Part shown: piece after piece, positions 1-7,980 of the stretch
Position numbering within the stretch: the first letter of the stretch is position 1
How the letters are laid out: each line of letters opens with the position of its first letter
NCBI GenBank assembly: GCA_015655445.1
Contig: JAATFA010000083.1
Location: 1-44,586, forward strand
Origin: Actinomycetales bacterium
GTDB lineage: Bacteria; Actinomycetota; Actinomycetes; Actinomycetales; Microbacteriaceae
Length of the DNA stretch: 44,586 bases
Reading direction: 5' to 3'
Position numbers and translations under genes: made by a program
The notes under the pieces: generated by a model
Seen by the model: only the letters and a program-made list of their open reading frames with translations
Told to the model about the DNA's origin: nothing
Database searches by the model: none

Positions 1-444
1 CAGCTCGCGCACGCCGCCGTTGTAGAAGCGACGGGATGCCTGGATCTTGTCCTCAGTGTCGACGATCGACTGCTGCAGCTGCAGGAAGTTCTGGCTCGCC
101 TGCAGCTGCGGATAGGCCTCGGCGACGGCGAACAGCGACTTCAGCGCCTGCTGCATGTGCCCCTCGGCCACCCCCGCATCGGCCGGGGTGGACACCGATA
201 GCGTTTCGGCGCGTGCACGGGTGACGTTCTCGAAGACGGCCTTCTCGTGCGCGGCGTAGCCTTTCACGACCTCGATGAGGTTGGGAAGAAGATCCGCCCG
301 TCGTTTGAGTTGAACGGTGATGTCACTCCACGCCTCGTCGACACGCACACCCAGCGCGACCAGCGAGTTGTACGTCGCCCACAGGTAGATGCCGACGATC
401 AGCGCGATGAGCACGATCACGCCGACGATGATCAGCCATTCCAT
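1..444 (-). CDS. lemA: LemA family protein (C-terminus cut off by window edge)
   Basis: LemA-type membrane protein of unclear biochemical role. The reverse-strand reading starts at ATG 444-442 with one N-terminal membrane segment (about residues 3-23) and a very short outside tail. A long helical domain follows, with family-typical stretches such as RRADLLPNLIEVVKGYAAHE and a later FLQLQQSIVDTEDKIQASRR. 148 codons are visible; the family is usually about 180-200 residues, so only the C-terminal end is missing. It is divergent from the TetR gene at 533. Family assignment is firm, function is not. Confidence 0.9.
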   Translation of the reverse strand, partial: MEWLIIVGVIVLIALIVGIYLWATYNSLVALGVRVDEAWSDITVQLKRRADLLPNLIEVVKGYAAHEKAVFENVTRARAETLSVSTPADAGVAEGHMQQALKSLFAVAEAYPQLQASQNFLQLQQSIVDTEDKIQASRRFYNGGVREL

Positions 445-520
445 ACGTGAACTATAGGGGAGCGCACCCGCGAGCAGGCCGGGGATTCGCGGGGCCCGCG
501 GTGTGCGCGAGCCGAGCCGC

Positions 521-526
521 TAGGGT
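521..526 (+). promoter_or_regulatory. -10 element TAGGGT for a leaderless TetR transcript
   Basis: TAGGGT ends six bases before the ATG at 533, so the predicted transcription start coincides with the start codon. No Shine-Dalgarno sequence precedes the ATG. Same architecture is seen before apt (2694-2699) and, on the other strand, at 41879-41884. Confidence 0.55.
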
Positions 527-532
527 CGCCTC

Positions 533-1192
533 ATGGCCGACGAGGGACGCGAGCGGCGGCGCGGGAGGCGACCGGCTGCGGACGGCGCGGACACGCGCTC
601 GCTCATCCTCGCGGCGGCGGCGGCGGAGTTCTCCGACCGCGGCTACGACGGCGCCTCGATGCGCGCGATCGCCCGACGTGCCGAGGTCGACCCGGCGCTC
701 GTGCGCCACTACTTCGCCGACAAGGCGGACCTGTTCGCCGAGACGCTGCAGGCCCCCGCTCGTCCGGACCGCATCCTCGCGACGGTGCTCGCGGGTCCGC
801 GCGAGCGGATCGGGGAGAACCTCGTGCGCGCGATCCTCACGACGCTCGACCGGCCCCCGCGTGCCGACCGCATGATCTCGCTCGTGCGCACCGCGCTCGG
901 CCACGACTTCGCCGCGCGCATGCTGCGCGAGTTCCTCGTGCGGGAGGTCTTCGGCCGCATCGCCGACGCGCTCGACGTGGACGACGCAGAGCTGCGCGCG
1001 GCGCTCGCGGCGTCGCAGATGGTCGGCCTGCTCGTCGTGCGCTACGGGGTGCGCGCCGCGCCCGTCGCGCACGCCTCGATCGAGGAGCTCGCGCGGCGCG
1101 TCGGCCCCGTCGTGCAGCACCACCTCCTCGGCGGCGCCGAGCCCGCGCGGGCGGGGGACTCGCGGCTTGACGCGGACGCAGGCGACGCATAA
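533..1192 (+). CDS. TetR/AcrR family transcriptional regulator
   Basis: 219-residue regulator. After a basic tail (residues 1-20) comes the TetR DNA-binding domain: helix 1 around SLILAAAAAEFSDRGYDG, then the helix-turn-helix SMRAIARRAEVDPALVRHYF (about 41-60) and the usual start of helix 4 (DKADLFAETL). The C-terminal ligand domain resembles the TetR proteins found beside actinobacterial drug exporters. It is followed within 10 bases by an ABC ATPase and its permease on the same strand, so it probably controls that exporter and itself. Its stop codon touches a 20-bp palindrome (1192-1211) that is a candidate operator. The ligand is unknown. Confidence 0.9.
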   Translation: MADEGRERRRGRRPAADGADTRSLILAAAAAEFSDRGYDGASMRAIARRAEVDPALVRHYFADKADLFAETLQAPARPDRILATVLAGPRERIGENLVRAILTTLDRPPRADRMISLVRTALGHDFAARMLREFLVREVFGRIADALDVDDAELRAALAASQMVGLLVVRYGVRAAPVAHASIEELARRVGPVVQHHLLGGAEPARAGDSRLDADAGDA

Positions 1193-1211
1193 ATTCTCCA
1201 CATGGAGAATT
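1192..1211. promoter_or_regulatory. Palindrome spanning the ABC gene start codon
   Basis: Arms aattctcca (1192-1200) and tggagaatt (1203-1211) are perfect reverse complements around a 2-bp centre. The right arm contains all but the first base of the ATG at 1202 and reads into codons 1-4. The sequence is AT-rich against a very GC-rich background. It is either a TetR operator or an RNA hairpin hiding the start codon. Confidence 0.5.
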
Positions 1212-1930
1212 ATCCGGCCGTGCGCCTGCACGACCTCCGCGTGCGGCGCGGGCGGCGCGAGGTGCTGCGGGGGCTGACCCTCGAGGTGCCCCGCGGCTCG
1301 CTCGTGGGCCTGCTCGGGCCGAGCGGCGCCGGCAAGACGAGCCTCATGCGCAGCGTGCTCGGCATCCAGGCCGGCGTCTCGGGCGAGGCAAGCGTGCTCG
1401 GCAGGCCCGCGGGGAGCCCCGAGCTGCGCGGGCGCATCGGCTACCTCGCGCAGACGCCGAGCGTCTACGACGACCTCACCGTGCGGCAGAACCTCGCGTA
1501 CTTCCGCGTCATGGCGGGAGCCGATCGCGAGCACGTGGGCGAGGCGCTCGAGCGCACGGGCCTCGACGATCTCGCCGACCGGCTCGTCGGCACGCTCTCC
1601 GGCGGTCAGCGCGGGCGCGTCTCGCTCGCGGTCGCGCTGCTCGGACGCCCCGAGCTGCTCGTGCTCGACGAGCCCACGGTCGGCCTCGACCCGGTCCTGC
1701 GCGCCGAGCTGTGGACCCTCTTCCACCGCGTGCGGGACGAGGGCACGACGCTGCTCGTCTCGAGCCACGTCATGGACGAGGCCGTGCGCTGCGACCGCCT
1801 CGTGCTCCTGCGCGACGGCGAGGTGCTCGCCGACACGACGCCGGACGAGCTGCTCGCGCGCACGCGGACGCGCACGGCCGAGGACGCGTTCCTCGCGATC
1901 GTCGCCGGCCGGACGTGGGAGTCGGCATGA
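1202..1930 (+). CDS. ABC transporter ATP-binding protein (exporter type)
   Basis: 242-residue nucleotide-binding subunit of an ABC-2 type exporter. Walker A is GPSGAGKTS (about residues 39-47), the signature is LSGGQRGRVSLA, Walker B is LLVLDEPTVGLDP and the switch histidine lies in SSHVMDEA. It uses ATP hydrolysis to drive the permease encoded next, whose ATG overlaps this stop codon (ATGA). No clear Shine-Dalgarno is visible ahead of ATG 1202, and a GTG at 1220 is possible but would shorten the first strand. Relatives act in drug, antibiotic or lipid export; the substrate cannot be told from sequence. Confidence 0.92.
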   Translation: MENYPAVRLHDLRVRRGRREVLRGLTLEVPRGSLVGLLGPSGAGKTSLMRSVLGIQAGVSGEASVLGRPAGSPELRGRIGYLAQTPSVYDDLTVRQNLAYFRVMAGADREHVGEALERTGLDDLADRLVGTLSGGQRGRVSLAVALLGRPELLVLDEPTVGLDPVLRAELWTLFHRVRDEGTTLLVSSHVMDEAVRCDRLVLLRDGEVLADTTPDELLARTRTRTAEDAFLAIVAGRTWESA

Positions 1931-2661
1931 GCGGCCGCCGCACGCTCGCGACCGCGGGGCGCGTGCTCGCCCAGATCGCGCACGACCCGCGCACGGTCGT
2001 GCTCCTGCTCGTCGTGCCGAGCCTGCTCATCGGGCTCATGGCGTGGCTGCTCGACGACACGCCCGTCTTCGCACGCGTCGGACCCGCAATGCTCGCGCTC
2101 TTCCCCTTCATCGTCATGTTCCTCGTGACGAGCATCGCGACGCTGCGGGAGCGTCGGTCCGGCACGCTCGAGCGCCTCCTCACCCTCCGTACCGCGCCGC
2201 TCGACCTCGTCGTCGGCTACCTGCTCGCGTTCGGCGCGCTCGCGATCGTCCAGGCCCTCGTCGCGGTCGGCTACGCCGTCGTGGTGTGCGGGCTCGACGT
2301 GCACGGCTCGCTCGCGCTCCTCGTCGTCGTCGCGCTCGCCGACGCCGTGCTCGGCACCGCTCTCGGGCTCTTCGCGAGCGCGTTCGCGCGCACCGAGTTC
2401 CAGGTCGTGCAGTTCCTGCCGGTGTTCGTCTTCCCGCAAGTGCTGCTCGGCGGCGTCCTGCTGCCGCGCGACGACATGCCCGCCGTGCTGCGCACGATCT
2501 CGGACTGGCTGCCCCTCTCCCACGCGGTCGACGCGCTCGACGCCGTCGCGCGCGACGACCACGGGATCGGGTACGTGCTCGCCGAGCTCCTCGTCGTGTG
2601 CGCGTTCTCCGCGGCGGCCGTCGTGCTCGGCGCCGTCACCCTGCGCCGACGGACCGCATGA
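1927..2661 (+). CDS. ABC-2 type transporter permease
   Basis: 244-residue membrane subunit paired with the ATPase ending at 1930; the four-base ATGA overlap implies translational coupling. Six hydrophobic segments are visible, beginning with VVLLLVVPSLLIGLMAWLL and followed by LALFPFIVMFLVTSIA. The loop RERRSGTLERLLTLR is the characteristic ABC-2 coupling segment. The late motif PQVLLGGVLLPRDDMP matches the conserved re-entrant region of DrrB/NatB-like permeases. TetR, ATPase and permease form a compact three-gene exporter unit. Confidence 0.9.
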   Translation: MSGRRTLATAGRVLAQIAHDPRTVVLLLVVPSLLIGLMAWLLDDTPVFARVGPAMLALFPFIVMFLVTSIATLRERRSGTLERLLTLRTAPLDLVVGYLLAFGALAIVQALVAVGYAVVVCGLDVHGSLALLVVVALADAVLGTALGLFASAFARTEFQVVQFLPVFVFPQVLLGGVLLPRDDMPAVLRTISDWLPLSHAVDALDAVARDDHGIGYVLAELLVVCAFSAAAVVLGAVTLRRRTA

Positions 2662-2693
2662 ACGCCGCGCACCTCGCGCCCGGTCGGACGTGG

Positions 2694-2699
2694 CAGGAT
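2694..2699 (+). promoter_or_regulatory. -10 element of a leaderless apt transcript
   Basis: CAGGAT lies six bases before the GTG at 2706 with no Shine-Dalgarno, which predicts transcription starting at the GTG. It sits in the 44-bp gap after the permease gene, so apt probably has its own promoter. Confidence 0.4.
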
Positions 2700-2705
2700 C
2701 GGCGG

Positions 2706-3254
2706 GTGAGCGCTGCCACGGACGCCGTCGACCGTCTGACCGCGGTCGTGCCCGACTTCCCGACCCCGGGAGTGCTGTTCCGCGATCTCACGCCGCTCTT
2801 CGCGGACGCCGACGCGTTCCGCCTCGTCGTCGACGAGGTGCTCGCGCCCCACCGCGGCCGCTTCGACGCCGTCGTCGGCGTCGAAGCCCGCGGCTTCGTG
2901 CTCGCGGCCGCCGCGGCCTACGCCTCCGACAGCGGGCTCCTGCTCGTGCGCAAGTCAGGCAAGCTCCCGCCGCCGACGCTCCGATCGGAGTATGCGCTCG
3001 AGTACGGCACGGCGACCCTCGAGCTGCATGCCAGGCAGGTCGCGGCGGGATCGCGCGTGCTCCTCGTGGACGACGTGCTCGCGACGGGCGGCACGCTGCG
3101 CGCGGCGGTCGACCTCCTCACACGCGCGGGGCTCGAGATCGCGGGCATCGGAGTCGTGCTCGAGCTCGCCGGCCTGGGCGGACGGGAGGCGCTCGCGGGG
3201 CACGCCGTCTCGGCCCTGCGCGCGGTCGAAGCGCAGCCCCGCCCGCGCCGGTAG
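2706..3254 (+). CDS. apt: Adenine phosphoribosyltransferase
   Basis: Cytosolic purine-salvage enzyme that joins adenine and PRPP to give AMP. The 182 residues match the family length. The PRPP-binding signature VLLVDDVLATGGTLRAA is intact, as are the upstream PDFPTPGVLFRDLTPLF and the GVEARGFVLAAAAA loop. GTG 2706 is chosen because the conserved N-terminal DFPTPG region then starts about 18 residues in, and because a -10 element sits six bases before it. In many actinobacteria apt lies near rel; here it stands alone between an exporter and an Ig-like membrane protein. Confidence 0.95.
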   Translation: MSAATDAVDRLTAVVPDFPTPGVLFRDLTPLFADADAFRLVVDEVLAPHRGRFDAVVGVEARGFVLAAAAAYASDSGLLLVRKSGKLPPPTLRSEYALEYGTATLELHARQVAAGSRVLLVDDVLATGGTLRAAVDLLTRAGLEIAGIGVVLELAGLGGREALAGHAVSALRAVEAQPRPRR

Positions 3255-3320
3255 ACGGATCGTTCCGCGGGTATGCACGACGCGCCGCTTCCGAGTTTCG
3301 CTCTGTTCAGGTGGAGCGGG

Positions 3321-3326
3321 TACACT
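3321..3326 (+). promoter_or_regulatory. -10 element TACACT before the Ig-like membrane protein gene
   Basis: TACACT lies 60 bases before ATG 3387. The start codon has a strong purine-rich Shine-Dalgarno (aggagggagc) just ahead, so this gene looks conventionally led. Confidence 0.4.
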
Positions 3327-3386
3327 GCCGCGACACGCGAACCGACGGACCTCCGTGGAAGACGCGGCTGAGGGGGAGGAGGGAGC

Positions 3387-5495
3387 ATGGCCCCGCCTGC
3401 GCGCCCCCGTCTCCGGCCGCCCGCCGCGGCCTCGACGCGACTGCTGCTCGCGCTCGCGATCGCCGCCGGCGTCGTCGCTGCGACGGGAGCGGCCGCGCTC
3501 GTCGACACCCCCTCCCCCGCCCCGTCGGCGACTCCCGCCGTCTCCGTGCGCTTCATCGATCCGACGCCCCCCGACGGCGCGTTCGTGGGCACGAACAGCG
3601 TGACGCTCGCGGGAACGAAGGACGCCGGACGCACGGTCGTCGTGACGGCGGCCGTGGGCCACGAGCACCCGCAGACGGTGTGCCGGGTCGACGACGCCTC
3701 CGCGAGCGCCTTCTCGTGCCCCGTGCAGCTGCCCGACGGCGGTGTCACGCTCGTGGCGACCGAGTCCTCCGACGAGGGCGTCGTGGGCCAGGTCACCCGC
3801 ACCCTCCGCGTGCTCGGGCCGCCCACGATCGACGGCCCCGACGGCGCGCTCACGACGGGCCTCGTGACGGGCCTCGCCCGCCCCCGGGCGCGCATCGCGC
3901 TCACCGTCGCGGGCCCCGTGAGCTTCACGCAGGGCTGCCCCGGCGCGCTCGACTCCGGCTACTGGTCGTGCGCGCTCGGCGCCGATCGCACGGGCGACGG
4001 CGCACCCGACCCGCTGCCCGACGGCGTGTACACCGTGCGGGCCGTGCAGGGACCGCCCGACTCCCCCGGCGACTCCTCGCAGCCCTCCGCCGCGCGCACG
4101 GTGCGCGTCGACAAGACCGCGCCCCTGGCGCCCGCCGTCACGGCTCCCGCCGCGGGCGCCACGGTGCCCGTCGGTCCCGTCGCCTACTCGGGCACCGGCG
4201 AGGACGGCGCGACCGTGCAGGTGTTCGTCGACGGGACCCCCGTGTGCACCGTCGTCGTGCGGGACGGGGCGTGGTCGTGCACGAGCGCCGCGCTCGGCGC
4301 GGGCGCCCACCGGTTCCGCGCCTTCCAGCGCGACGTCGCGGGCAACTTCAGCGCCCCGAGCCCCGAGGAGTCGCTCACCGTGGGCGCGGGCGCCCCCCCG
4401 CCGCCCGCGACCCGGCCGCCGCGCGCCACGCGAGCGCCCTCCCCCGCCCCGACCCCGCGCTCCGAGACCGCGCCCGCGACCCCCTCGCCCTCGCCCGCCG
4501 CGCCCGGGCCGTCCGCGGGCTCGCCGCCGTTCGGCGGCGACGCGCAGGGCTCGACGATCCCGCCCGATGCGGGGGTCAACTGGGGCGCGCCCACGACCTT
4601 CGGATCGGCGGTCCCCACCGCGTCCCGTCTCGCCGACCCGCGCTCCTGGATCGTCGCCGGCGTCGTCGCGATCCTCTTCATCGCCCTCGTCGCGCTCCCA
4701 CTGCGCCTGCTCGTCACGATCGCAGGCGACCGGCTCCGTGTGAGGCCCCCGCGGCTCGTCGGACGCAACCAGGCCGCGCGCGACGACTTCCGGCTCAACC
4801 CGTGGTTCGTCGCCGCGTGCGCCGTCGCGGGCGCGGCCGCGCTCGCGGCGCTCGCCGGGGGCATCAACGGGGAGGTGCGCTACGTGCGCCTCGTGCTCGC
4901 GATCGCCCTCGGGCTCGTCACGCTCAACGTGCTCGGGATGGTGCTGCCGGCTCGTCTCGCGGGCGGACGGTCCGTCGTGTTCCGGCTCGCGCCCTTCTTC
5001 CTCGTCGTCGGCGCGACGACCGCCCTGCTCTCGCGGCTCGGCTCGCTGCACCCGCCGATCGTCGTGGGCGTGCTCGTCGCGGCCGTGCTGCCCGCTGCCG
5101 CCGACCGCGCGGCGTCCGCGCGCGTCGCGCTCGCCCAGCTCGGCGGGGTCGGCGGAGTCGCGCTCCTCGCGTGGGCCGCGCGCGCGGCGCTCGGAGCGAC
5201 GAGCGGCTTCGTGGGCTCCGCGGTCGCCGAGGCGCTCTCCGCGATGGTCCTCGCGGGGGCCGGATCGCTCGCCGTGCTCCTCCTGCCGATCGGATCCCTG
5301 CCCGGGCGCGCGGTCTTCGCGTGGTCGAAGCCCGCGTGGCTCGCCGCGTCGCTGCTCGCCACCACGCTCGCGGCCGTCACCCTCGCGACCACGACGACCT
5401 TCCCGCTCGCGATCGGCGTCGGCGCGGCCGCGCTCTTCGCGCTCGTGTGCGTGTGCGCCTGGGGCTGGGTGCGCTACGTCGAGCCCGCGACGTGA
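3387..5495 (+). CDS. Large envelope protein: Ig-like extracellular part plus polytopic membrane C-terminus
   Basis: 702 residues. Residues about 19-39 form a signal anchor. Residues about 50-330 hold bacterial Ig-like modules: the segments AAGATVPVGPVAYSGTGEDG and ALGAGAHRFRAFQRDVAGNF are typical of Big-type domains, and paired cysteines occur in CRVDDASASAFSCP and CTVVVRDGAWSC. A Pro/Ala/Thr/Ser linker follows (about 331-385). From about residue 421 there are roughly eight or nine hydrophobic helices to the end. The start has a strong Shine-Dalgarno. I do not recognise the membrane module. The architecture suggests a surface-displayed Ig stalk held by, or signalling to, a multi-span membrane unit. 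No pathway context; function unknown. Confidence 0.85.
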   Translation: MAPPARPRLRPPAAASTRLLLALAIAAGVVAATGAAALVDTPSPAPSATPAVSVRFIDPTPPDGAFVGTNSVTLAGTKDAGRTVVVTAAVGHEHPQTVCRVDDASASAFSCPVQLPDGGVTLVATESSDEGVVGQVTRTLRVLGPPTIDGPDGALTTGLVTGLARPRARIALTVAGPVSFTQGCPGALDSGYWSCALGADRTGDGAPDPLPDGVYTVRAVQGPPDSPGDSSQPSAARTVRVDKTAPLAPAVTAPAAGATVPVGPVAYSGTGEDGATVQVFVDGTPVCTVVVRDGAWSCTSAALGAGAHRFRAFQRDVAGNFSAPSPEESLTVGAGAPPPPATRPPRATRAPSPAPTPRSETAPATPSPSPAAPGPSAGSPPFGGDAQGSTIPPDAGVNWGAPTTFGSAVPTASRLADPRSWIVAGVVAILFIALVALPLRLLVTIAGDRLRVRPPRLVGRNQAARDDFRLNPWFVAACAVAGAAALAALAGGINGEVRYVRLVLAIALGLVTLNVLGMVLPARLAGGRSVVFRLAPFFLVVGATTALLSRLGSLHPPIVVGVLVAAVLPAAADRAASARVALAQLGGVGGVALLAWAARAALGATSGFVGSAVAEALSAMVLAGAGSLAVLLLPIGSLPGRAVFAWSKPAWLAASLLATTLAAVTLATTTTFPLAIGVGAAALFALVCVCAWGWVRYVEPAT

Positions 5496-5558
5496 GCCGC
5501 CGGTCGGGCACGGGACGCGCACGAGGATGAGGACGCGAGGGCCAGAGGGCGCACGGGC

Positions 5559-6401
5559 ATGGTCGTGAGCAGGCGCGCGTTCGCGCAGGTCGACGTCTTC
5601 TCGCCCGTGCCCTATCGCGGCAACCCGCTCGCCGTCGTGCTCGACGCCAGGGGGATCGACGACACGGACATGGCGCGGTTCGCCGCGTGGACGAACCTGT
5701 CCGAGACGACGTTCGTGCTGCCGCCCGACGACGACACCGCGGACTACCGCGTCCGCATCTTCACTCCAGGCACCGAGCTGCCGTTCGCGGGCCACCCGAC
5801 GCTCGGCACTGCCCACGCGTGGCTCGAGGCCGGCGGCGTCCCGCGCACGAGCGGCCTCGTCGTGCAGGAATGCGGCATCGGCCTCGTCCCGCTCCGCCGC
5901 ACGACCGCCGGGCTCGCGTTCCAGGCACCCCCGCGCGTGCGGTCCGGCCCGCTCGACGAGGACACGGTCGAGCGCGTCGCGCACGCCCTGCGGATCCCCC
6001 GCTCGGCGATCGTCGACGCGGCGTGGGCGGACAACGGGCCGGGCTGGATGGCCGTGCTCCTGGGATCCGCCGCCGAGGTGCTCGCCCTCGAGCCCGACCA
6101 CGCCGCGCTCTCCGACGTCGCCGTGGGCGTCGTCGGACCCTATCCGCCGGGGGCCCGCGCCCGTCTCGAGGTGCGCGCCTTCGCCGGGCGCGTGGGGGTG
6201 CGCGAGGACGCGGTCACGGGGAGCCTCCACGCGGGGCTCGCGCAATGGCTGCTCGAGAGCGGACGGGTGGACGGATCCTACGTCGCCGGGCAGGGCGCCC
6301 GCCTCGGACGGGACGGGCTCGTCGTCGTCGACGTCGTCGAGGGCGACGTGTGGGTCGGCGGGGCGAGCGTCACGTGCATCTGGGGCGAGGTCCTGCTGTG
6401 A
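5559..6401 (+). CDS. PhzF family isomerase/epimerase-like protein
   Basis: 280 residues with the PhzF/diaminopimelate-epimerase-like double fold. The conserved acid of the NLSETTFVLPP motif is Glu49, equivalent to the catalytic glutamate of PhzF. The second hallmark, TPGTELPFAGHPTLGTAHA, is intact, and the C-terminal half has the DAVTGSLHAGLAQW repeat of the fold. PhzF itself isomerises a phenazine precursor, but no other phenazine genes are near, and most family members have unknown substrates. ATG 5559 is used; no strong Shine-Dalgarno is visible. Confidence 0.85.
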   Translation: MVVSRRAFAQVDVFSPVPYRGNPLAVVLDARGIDDTDMARFAAWTNLSETTFVLPPDDDTADYRVRIFTPGTELPFAGHPTLGTAHAWLEAGGVPRTSGLVVQECGIGLVPLRRTTAGLAFQAPPRVRSGPLDEDTVERVAHALRIPRSAIVDAAWADNGPGWMAVLLGSAAEVLALEPDHAALSDVAVGVVGPYPPGARARLEVRAFAGRVGVREDAVTGSLHAGLAQWLLESGRVDGSYVAGQGARLGRDGLVVVDVVEGDVWVGGASVTCIWGEVLL

Positions 6402-6496
6402 CCCTGCACGGAGCGCACGCGCGAGCTCTCTGCGAATCCGCCCAATGAGGTCCGCCCGATGCGCGCTCCTCGCCGCACTCTTCTCAGAGTGGAAGG

Positions 6497-6790
6497 GTGA
6501 AGGTTGTGCACTACTCGGCCGGGAGCGTCCTCATCGGGGACGACGCCGCCGACGCGCTGCTCGACTACGCCGCCGCGCTCGCGCGTCGGAGCCTCGCGGC
6601 GACGGTCGAGCTCACGACGATCGCCTCGGGACTCACGGGCACGACGAAGTTCCTCGTCGGCCCCGCGAGCGAGCTCGTCGCCGTGCCGACCGAGGCGTTC
6701 GAGGACGAGCCGGACAACGCGGCGGTCGTCGCCGAGATGCGCCGGCGGATCGCCGACCTCGACGGCCGGCCGGACGCGCGCGCCCTCTGA
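6497..6790 (+). CDS. Small conserved-type actinobacterial protein of unknown function
   Basis: 97 residues from GTG 6497. It begins MKVVHYSAGSVLIGDDAADA and has a central hydrophobic piece, KFLVGPASELVAVP, then an acidic C-terminus. No signal peptide or membrane helix. The GPAS(E/Q)L element resembles small cytosolic proteins common in Microbacteriaceae, but I cannot name a family. A purine-rich stretch (ggaagg) just before the GTG could serve as ribosome binding site. Confidence 0.6.
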   Translation: MKVVHYSAGSVLIGDDAADALLDYAAALARRSLAATVELTTIASGLTGTTKFLVGPASELVAVPTEAFEDEPDNAAVVAEMRRRIADLDGRPDARAL

Positions 6791-6873
6791 CGCTCACCGC
6801 TCGCGGGGCCCGAGCGCGCGGATCATCGCCCCTCGACGTCGCGCCGCACGAGCGCCGCGATCGGGGTCGGACC

Positions 6874-6879
6874 GATAAT
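6874..6879 (+). promoter_or_regulatory. -10 element GATAAT before the 6923 gene
   Basis: GATAAT is one base off the TATAAT consensus and sits 43 bases before ATG 6923. No clear -35 was found at the right distance. Confidence 0.35.
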
Positions 6880-6922
6880 CTGCTGATAGCGGTTGACAGC
6901 GCCGCGCGGCCGAAGCGGGGGG

Positions 6923-7261
6923 ATGGACGTGGGTCGGTTATGGTGCGGAGACCGCGCGGAGCTCGTCGCGGACGACATGGCGATCCTGCATCTGCAGATC
7001 GTCATGCTCGCCAAGCTCCGCCGCGGGGAGGGCTTCCTGCTAACCTGGCAGGGCGCCGACGAGGCGGGGGCGCCGCGCAGCGTGTGGGTGCACCCCGCGG
7101 CGGACGTCTACTTCGAGTTCGACGCTCCTCCGCAGGACCCGGTCGACTCGCACTTGCTCCAGCGCCTCATGGTCGAGGCGAACGGGTCGCGAGGGATCCG
7201 GCTGGACCGCCACGGTCATCTCGCCGCGCTCGGCGTGCCGGGAGAGTCCGCGGAGATCTGA
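6923..7261 (+). CDS. Small Microbacteriaceae-type protein (DUF7882-like)
   Basis: 112 residues from ATG 6923. The start is chosen because family members begin with a short Met-Gly-(K/R)-Leu-x-Tyr-Gly strand, matched here by MDVGRLWCG; a G-rich ribosome site precedes it. The conserved core is LQIVMLAKLRRGEGFLLTW followed by a SVWVHPAADVYFEF strand. These proteins are numerous in Microbacteriaceae and are often mis-annotated as ATP-dependent DNA ligase; no ligase motif is present. Role unknown. It is convergent with cspA, with a shared terminator between them. Confidence 0.7.
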   Translation: MDVGRLWCGDRAELVADDMAILHLQIVMLAKLRRGEGFLLTWQGADEAGAPRSVWVHPAADVYFEFDAPPQDPVDSHLLQRLMVEANGSRGIRLDRHGHLAALGVPGESAEI

Positions 7262-7293
7262 GGCGCGCCGGAGATCGCCCGCCCGGGGACGCG

Positions 7294-7335
7294 CGAGCGG
7301 TCCGGCGCGACGTCGTGCGTGCGCCGGACCGCTCG
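7294..7335. terminator. Bidirectional terminator between convergent genes
   Basis: A perfect 15-bp inverted repeat: cgagcggtccggcgc (7294-7308) pairs with gcgccggaccgctcg (7321-7335) across a 12-base loop. It lies between the convergent gene ends at 7261 and 7345. There is no T-tract, as is usual for actinobacterial terminators. Confidence 0.75.
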
Positions 7336-7344
7336 GGATCCGCG

Positions 7345-7548
7345 TCAGAGCGGACGGATGTTCGCGGCCTGAAGGCCCTTCGGGCCGCGCTCGGTGTCGA
7401 ACTCGACCTTCTGCGCCTCTTCGAGGTTGCGATATCCCGTGCCCGTGATCGCGCTGAAGTGCGCAAAGACGTCGGGCGATCCGTCGTCGGGGGCGATGAA
7501 GCCGAAGCCCTTCTCGGAGTTGAACCACTTAACTGTGCCGGTAGCCAT
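7345..7548 (-). CDS. cspA: Cold shock protein (CspA family)
   Basis: 67-residue RNA chaperone with a single OB fold. RNP1 is KGFGFIAPD and RNP2 is VFAHFSAI, both intact; the start [10 protein letters not shown] and the late [19 protein letters not shown] are family hallmarks. AAGGA stands 10 bases before the ATG, so cspA has its own ribosome site. The reading frame stays open upstream with no stop, running into the small frame described at 7549-7980. A fatty-acid desaturase gene lies just upstream on the same strand. It is probably a cold- or stress-related RNA chaperone, although actinobacterial CspA proteins may be constitutive. Confidence 0.96.
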   Translation of the reverse strand: MATGTVKWFNSEKGFGFIAPDDGSPDVFAHFSAITGTGYRNLEEAQKVEFDTERGPKGLQAANIRPL

Positions 7549-7980
7549 GGGGGTGTCCTTCTGTCGTCGTTTCGGGCCGCCGCAGCGGTCCTGGGATCCC
7601 CGCCGGCTGCGACGGGGACGTCTGGAGATGCGGTCCGAGGGACCGGGTGCGGCCGACGGCCGCGTGGAGGGCGCGTCGAGCGAGAGCCGCAGCGACGCCT
7701 GTGCGTCGGGCAGCCCGTCGAAGCGGCCGAGATGGCGGGCGCGCCCATCGGCGAGCTCATAGCCCTGGCCGGTGTGGGTGACGTAGCCCGCGAACTCGCC
7801 CTCGAACGTCGCCACGTGGACGTCCGAGGCCGCTCGGCGCCAAGTCAGCGGCGGCGCCGGAGCCGGAGATGAAGCAGTGAAGATGAAGCTGTCGTTTCGT
7901 GCTGGGCGAGCCGGAACCGGCTGCGCGATGAACTGTTTTTCGAGGGTCAGACCGGTCCATACCGGGTGACGAGCGGACAT
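7549..7980 (-). CDS. Possible small protein frame that reads in frame into cspA
   Basis: Reading on the minus strand from ATG 7980 there are 144 codons with no stop before the cspA ATG, then cspA continues in the same frame. Residues about 48-95 (including [20 protein letters not shown] and [13 protein letters not shown]) look like a genuine short beta-rich domain, with G/C at third codon positions. The last 45 or so residues are Arg/Ser/Pro-rich and look non-coding. The ATG overlaps the desaturase end by 34 bases in another frame. It is either a real gene that has lost its stop, a rare long cspA product, or a chance open frame in the cspA leader. I favour a small real domain with low certainty. 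Confidence 0.35.

Noticed and set aside
452-1768. Long open frame antisense to the TetR and ABC genes
   Set aside because: GC-rich shadow frame, rich in Arg/Glu/Ala/His with no domain; it covers the recognisable TetR and ATPase genes on the plus strand.
2955-6245. Very long (over 1000 codons) minus-strand frame
   Set aside because: Low-complexity Arg/Gly/Glu composition and full overlap with apt, the Ig-like protein and the PhzF-like gene; typical antisense artefact in GC-rich DNA.
6477-6490. Small hairpin actct-tctc-agagt before the 6497 gene
   Set aside because: Five-base arms are too short to separate from chance.
6923-7261. Annotation as ATP-dependent DNA ligase, which similar proteins often carry
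   Set aside because: No KxDG nucleotidyltransferase motif and far too short; the name is a propagated error.
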